From NCBI RefSeq assembly GCF_031178445.1, contig NZ_JAPSIY010000006.1, positions 1 to 64,000 of the forward strand: a stretch of 64,000 nucleotides of DNA, read 5' to 3'. Under the pieces are notes generated by a model. It saw only the letters and a list, made by a program, of their open reading frames with translations. It made no database searches and had not been told where the DNA came from. A program made the translations under genes and the position numbers. The number at the start of each line of letters is the position of its first letter. Position 1 is the stretch's first letter. Positions 60,594-64,000 of the stretch are shown in pieces. The stretch is from Microbacterium sp. GTDB taxonomy: Bacteria > Actinomycetota > Actinomycetes > Actinomycetales > Microbacteriaceae.

Positions 60594-61625
60594 TCAGCGT
60601 GAGAGCGGCGGCGCGGTCGACGCGCGGATCACGAGGTCGGGATGCAGATCCGAGACGCTCTCGTCCGGGTCTCGACCCTCGATGTGGGCGATCAGTCGCA
60701 GCGCAGCGGCGCGACCCATGTCCTCGAAGGGCTGTCGCACCGTGGTGAGCGCGGGCGAGGCGAACGCGGCCAGTGCGATGTCGTCGACACTGACCACGGA
60801 GACGTCCTCCGGCACACGGCGACCGGCTTCATGCAGCGCTCGGATGAGACCGAACGCCATCTCGTCGCTGGAGACGAAGACCGCCGTCGCATCGGGGATC
60901 GCAGCGATGGTGCGTCCGGCCCTGTACCCCGACTCCGGCGTCCAATCGCCCGGGATCACAGGCGGCGGCACGATGCCCCGTGCGCGAAGCGTCTCCTCCC
61001 ACGCCTCCCGGCGCCGATGGCCCTCGACCCAGTACTCGTCTCCGGACACATGCCAGACGGTCGGATGCCCGAGATCGAGCAGATGCTCGACGGCCAGCCG
61101 GCCGATCGCGTGCTGATCGACGATGAGCGGCGCATCCGGCTGCATCGACGCGCGTTCGCTGCGCGTGGAAGGGGTTCGATCGGTGCGGGCTCTCATCGCC
61201 GGGGTGTCGAGTTCGACCGGGACTCCGAGGACGATCCCCTCGGCGCCCTGCCGTTCGAGCCGGTCGAACGCCTCGAGGAATGCGGCCGTCGATGCGTGAT
61301 CGGCGACGGCGGCGGTCGTCACGGTGTACCCGTTAGCCGCCGCGGCCTTCTCGACTCCGGCTCCGAGCGCGGCGGACGAATAGCGGTCGGTGGAGACGAC
61401 GATCATGCCGAGGATGCGGGTCCGTCCGGATGCCAGCGAGGCCGCGGCGGCGTGGATGCGGTACCCGAGCGCCTCGACGGCGGCCTGCACCTTGCGCGCC
61501 GTGTCGGGGCGCACGTTCGGGTGGCCTGACAGCACGCGCGAGACCGTCTGGGTGCTGACTCCGGCGGCCAGCGCCACGTCCATCTGATTGGGCGCGCGGT
61601 CTGGGCCGGGACGACGTGGTGACAT
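60594..61625 (-). CDS. LacI-family repressor of the glycan locus
   Basis: A 343-residue regulator. Helix-turn-helix: QMDVALAAGVSTQTVSRVLS, then GHPNVRPDTARKVQAAVEAL and the hinge YRIHAAAASLASGRT. The sensor domain has TRILGMIVVSTDRYSSAALG, ATAVFVSSDEMAFGLIRALH and VSVVSVDDIALAAFASPALT. ATG 61625 is the start that gives the usual N-terminus. It is divergent from the GH35 gene; the operator at 61688-61701 lies between them. It probably represses GH89, GH101 and the GH35-GH29 unit until a glycan fragment binds. Confidence 0.93.
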   Translation of the reverse strand: MSPRRPGPDRAPNQMDVALAAGVSTQTVSRVLSGHPNVRPDTARKVQAAVEALGYRIHAAAASLASGRTRILGMIVVSTDRYSSAALGAGVEKAAAANGYTVTTAAVADHASTAAFLEAFDRLERQGAEGIVLGVPVELDTPAMRARTDRTPSTRSERASMQPDAPLIVDQHAIGRLAVEHLLDLGHPTVWHVSGDEYWVEGHRRREAWEETLRARGIVPPPVIPGDWTPESGYRAGRTIAAIPDATAVFVSSDEMAFGLIRALHEAGRRVPEDVSVVSVDDIALAAFASPALTTVRQPFEDMGRAAALRLIAHIEGRDPDESVSDLHPDLVIRASTAPPLSR

Positions 61626-61687
61626 GCGGCCATGGTAGCGGTCCATCGCCGCGAATCCGGCGGAATCAGCGCCTCCGTGTACGGTAA

Positions 61688-61701
61688 TGTGAACGCAAAC
61701 A
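61688..61701. promoter_or_regulatory. LacI-type operator between LacI and GH35 genes
   Basis: TGTGAACGCAAACA; reverse complement TGTTTGCGTTCACA. It overlaps a TAATGT (61685-61690) that could be the -10 box of the GH35 unit. Third copy of the TGTTTGCG half-site in the locus. Confidence 0.7.
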
Positions 61702-61720
61702 TCTAGCATCCTGGAGCTGT

Positions 61721-63475
61721 ATGCCCACCTCATCCTCCCCGTCACTCACCTGGCGCGACGGGCGGATCCTCCGTGACGGCGAGCCGCATCGCGTCCTCTC
61801 GGGCGCCGTGCACTACTTCCGCATCCATCCCGACCAGTGGGAGGATCGTCTGCGTCGCCTCGCCGCGATGGGGGCGAACACGGTCGACACCTACGTGGCC
61901 TGGAACTTCCACGAGCGAACCGAGGGAGAGTTCGACTTCACGGGCTGGAAGGACCTCGCGCGGTTCGTGCGCATCGCCGGTGAGATCGGACTCGACGTCT
62001 TCGTGCGCCCGAGCCCCTACATCTGCGCGGAATGGTCCAACGGCGGCATCCCGTTCTGGCTCTCGGGTCGCACCCGCGCCCTGCGAACCAGCGATCCCGT
62101 CTTCACGAACGCGGTGGACGCCTGGTACGACGCGCTCATCCCGCAGCTCGAGCCTCTGCAGGCCGTGCACGGCGGGCCGATCCGGCTCATCCAGGTCGAG
62201 AACGAGTACGGCTCGTACGGCAGCGACGCCGCGTACCTCGCGCATCTGCGCGAGGGGCTGCGTTCCCGCGGCATGGTCGAGATGCTCACCACCGCCGACG
62301 GCACCACGGGTGACATGGTCGAGCACGGCAGCATCCCCGGGACGATGGGCACCTTCACGTTCGGCACCGGCGTGCCACTCGCCGTCGAGCTGCGCCGTGA
62401 CGATCACCACCTCATGTGCAGTGAGCTGTGGGGCGGCTGGTTCGACCACTGGGGCGAGCGGCACCACGTGCGCTCGGCCGCCAGCATGATCGCGACGGTG
62501 CACGAGCTGCTCGACGCCGGCGGCTCGGTGAGCCTCTACATGGCGCACGGAGGCACCAACTTCGGGCTGTGGAACGGGGCCAATCATGACGGCACGCTGC
62601 TGCAGCCCACCGTCACCAGTTACGACTCTGATGCTCCGATCGGCGAGGACGGAACGCTGAACGACAAGTTCCACGCGCTGCGCGCCGCCTTCGCGCCGTT
62701 CCACGACGGCGACCTGCCGCCTGTTCCGGATGCTCCTCGGCGCCAGCCGGCGGCATCCGCTCCGCTCGTGCCCACCGCCTCGCTGTTGGACGTGGTGCGG
62801 GCGGTGCCGGTGGCGGCGACCGCACCGCAGCCGCTCAGCTATGAGCAGCTGGGCGCCGAGGACGGCCTCGTCTCCTACGAGGCGCAGATCTCGTTCCCGG
62901 CCGAGGCGACGCTGCAGCTGCTCGAGCTGCGCGACCGTGCCACCGTCTTCCTCGACGACGTGCGGCTCGGCACGATCGAGCACGACGGCGAGCCCACACT
63001 GCCGCTCCCCTCCGCGGGCGGTGCGGGCCGGCTCACGATCGTGACCGAGAGCCTCGGACGCATCAACTACGGTGCTCTGACCGGCGAGCACAAGGGGATC
63101 CTGCGCGGCGTCCTCATCGGCCGCCGTCTCGTGCACGGGTGGGACCACCGGATGCTCCCGCGCGATGCCGTGCCCGTCGTGGGATCCGGCGGGGGCGCCG
63201 TCGAGGGTCTGGCGACGGCATCCTTCGACATCGAAGAGCCCGCTGACGCTTGGCTCGCCTTCCCCGGCGGTGCGAAGGGCATGGTGTGGCTGAACGGATT
63301 CCTGCTCGGGCGATACTGGGAGCGCGGGCCGCAGGTCACCCTGTACGCGCCCGAGCCGCTGTGGCGGGCCGGTGTCAACGAGATCGCGATCCTCGACACC
63401 GACCGTCTCGGCTCGACCGTCGAGATCCGCGAGGAACCCGACTTCGGCGAGGTGGAGGAATTCATCGGGTCATGA
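61721..63475 (+). CDS. Cytoplasmic beta-galactosidase, GH35
   Basis: A 584-residue enzyme that removes terminal beta-galactose. GH35 pattern: LSGAVHYFRIHPDQWEDRLR, MGANTVDTYVAWNFHE, Glu162 as acid/base (QVENEYGSYG) and Glu235 as nucleophile (CSELWGGWFDHWG). C-terminal beta-jelly-roll domain from about 360, including FDIEEPADAWLAFPGGAKGM and VWLNGFLLGRYWERGPQVTL. No signal peptide, so it acts in the cell on imported oligosaccharide. It overlaps the next gene by ATGA. Confidence 0.94.
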   Translation: MPTSSSPSLTWRDGRILRDGEPHRVLSGAVHYFRIHPDQWEDRLRRLAAMGANTVDTYVAWNFHERTEGEFDFTGWKDLARFVRIAGEIGLDVFVRPSPYICAEWSNGGIPFWLSGRTRALRTSDPVFTNAVDAWYDALIPQLEPLQAVHGGPIRLIQVENEYGSYGSDAAYLAHLREGLRSRGMVEMLTTADGTTGDMVEHGSIPGTMGTFTFGTGVPLAVELRRDDHHLMCSELWGGWFDHWGERHHVRSAASMIATVHELLDAGGSVSLYMAHGGTNFGLWNGANHDGTLLQPTVTSYDSDAPIGEDGTLNDKFHALRAAFAPFHDGDLPPVPDAPRRQPAASAPLVPTASLLDVVRAVPVAATAPQPLSYEQLGAEDGLVSYEAQISFPAEATLQLLELRDRATVFLDDVRLGTIEHDGEPTLPLPSAGGAGRLTIVTESLGRINYGALTGEHKGILRGVLIGRRLVHGWDHRMLPRDAVPVVGSGGGAVEGLATASFDIEEPADAWLAFPGGAKGMVWLNGFLLGRYWERGPQVTLYAPEPLWRAGVNEIAILDTDRLGSTVEIREEPDFGEVEEFIGS

Positions 63476-64000
63476 ATGACGTGCTCCGACCATCGGCGGC
63501 GCAACTGGCCTGGCAGCGCGCCGGCCTCGGCGTGTTCTTCCATTTCGGCCTCAACACATTCGCGGGCGTCGAATGGAGCGATGGGACGCTCTCTCCTGAG
63601 GTCTTCGATCCGACCGACTTCGACGCCGACCAGTGGGTCGAGGTGGCGGCCGGCCTCGGCGCCGCCTATGTGGTGCTCACCGCCAAGCATCACGACGGGT
63701 TCTGCCTGTGGCCGACGAAGACCACCGACTACTCCGTGGCCTCGTCACCGTGGCGTGACGGCCGGGGTGATGTCGTGGCGGAGGTCGCGGCTGCCTGCAG
63801 GCGAAGGAGGGTCGGATTCGGCGTCTACCTGTCGCCCTGGGACAGGTATGCGCCGGAGTACGCGGATGCCGACGCCTACGACGCCGTCTACGCCGCGCAG
63901 CTCACCGAGCTGATGACCGGATACGGCGACCTGACCGAGGTGTGGTTCGACGGCGCCGGATCCGACGGGCGCGTCTACGACTGGCCGCGATACATGCGCA
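63472..64000 (+). CDS. Alpha-L-fucosidase (GH29), cut by window edge
   Basis: The first 176 codons of a GH29 enzyme. Visible: LGVFFHFGLNTFAGVEW, WVEVAAGLGAAYVVLTAKHH then DGFCLWPTKTTDYSVASSPW, and Asp160 as predicted nucleophile in EVWFDGAGSD. No signal peptide, so cytoplasmic. The start overlaps the GH35 stop (ATGA), so the two are co-transcribed. It would remove fucose residues from imported glycan fragments. Confidence 0.92.
   Translation, partial: MNDVLRPSAAQLAWQRAGLGVFFHFGLNTFAGVEWSDGTLSPEVFDPTDFDADQWVEVAAGLGAAYVVLTAKHHDGFCLWPTKTTDYSVASSPWRDGRGDVVAEVAAACRRRRVGFGVYLSPWDRYAPEYADADAYDAVYAAQLTELMTGYGDLTEVWFDGAGSDGRVYDWPRYMR

Noticed and set aside
1..64000. tRNA, rRNA, CRISPR repeats, insertion sequences, integrases, phage genes
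   Set aside because: Searched by eye on both strands; no cloverleaf, spaced direct repeats, transposase or integrase motifs seen.

Overview
The window is high-GC DNA with dense, frequently overlapping genes (ATGA/GTGA junctions), GTG starts, lipoprotein signal peptides and MarR/PadR/LacI/ROK regulators. This fits a Gram-positive actinobacterium, and the overall gene style is that of the Microbacteriaceae (Microbacterium-like). That placement is an inference from style and gene families; no rRNA or tRNA gene is present to anchor it. No CRISPR array, insertion sequence, integrase or phage gene was seen.

Layout. 0-2 kb: a cut-off lipoprotein gene, an AHSA1/ArsR pair with palindromic operators, and a DUF2975/XRE membrane-regulator pair. 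2.2-6.1 kb: a translationally coupled pantothenate operon (DUF2520 Rossmann protein, panC, panD, panB) followed closely by a PfkB kinase. 6.2-8.6 kb: a PadR regulator and a UbiB/AarF-type kinase. 8.6-18.8 kb: a catabolic block of three transcription units (ABC importer plus hydrolase; an HpsN/histidinol-dehydrogenase-like enzyme, SDR and HpcH aldolase; SnoaL-like protein plus bicupin) around a LacI gene. All three units carry the same palindrome, built on ATACGTAT. 18.9-23.7 kb: a nitrilase, an NCS1 permease and a LysR gene, divergent from a second HpsN-like dehydrogenase. 23.8-33.7 kb: small regulators, a second ArsR/AHSA1 module with a leaderless promoter, an MscS channel, DUF503, RNase HI, VOC proteins, and an M4 protealysin-type protease with its emfourin inhibitor. 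32.6-40.4 kb: a ROK repressor, a family-5 ABC importer with a fused two-domain ATPase, and a ROK sugar kinase. 40.6-53.2 kb: a two-component system beside a D,D-carboxypeptidase, an AAC(6')-like acetyltransferase, a DUF3516 helicase, an ECF41 sigma factor with its divergent NmrA-type target, a FUSC protein, an AlkD-like protein and PutP. 53.2-64 kb: a glycan-degradation locus (GH89, GH101, LacI, GH35, GH29) that runs off the end.

How the parts work together. The clearest systems are: (i) the LacI regulon at 8.6-18.8 kb, an apparently undescribed import-and-oxidation pathway of unknown substrate; (ii) the 53-64 kb locus, whose four glycosidase families together match mucin-type O-glycan dismantling. 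Its secreted GH89 and GH101 act outside the cell and the signal-less GH35 and GH29 act inside, under a LacI regulator whose TGTTTGCG half-site recurs at the promoters; (iii) an ECF41 switch whose two divergent promoters both match the known ECF41 consensus; (iv) two independent ArsR/AHSA1 modules sharing a CAACY-N4-RGTTG operator.
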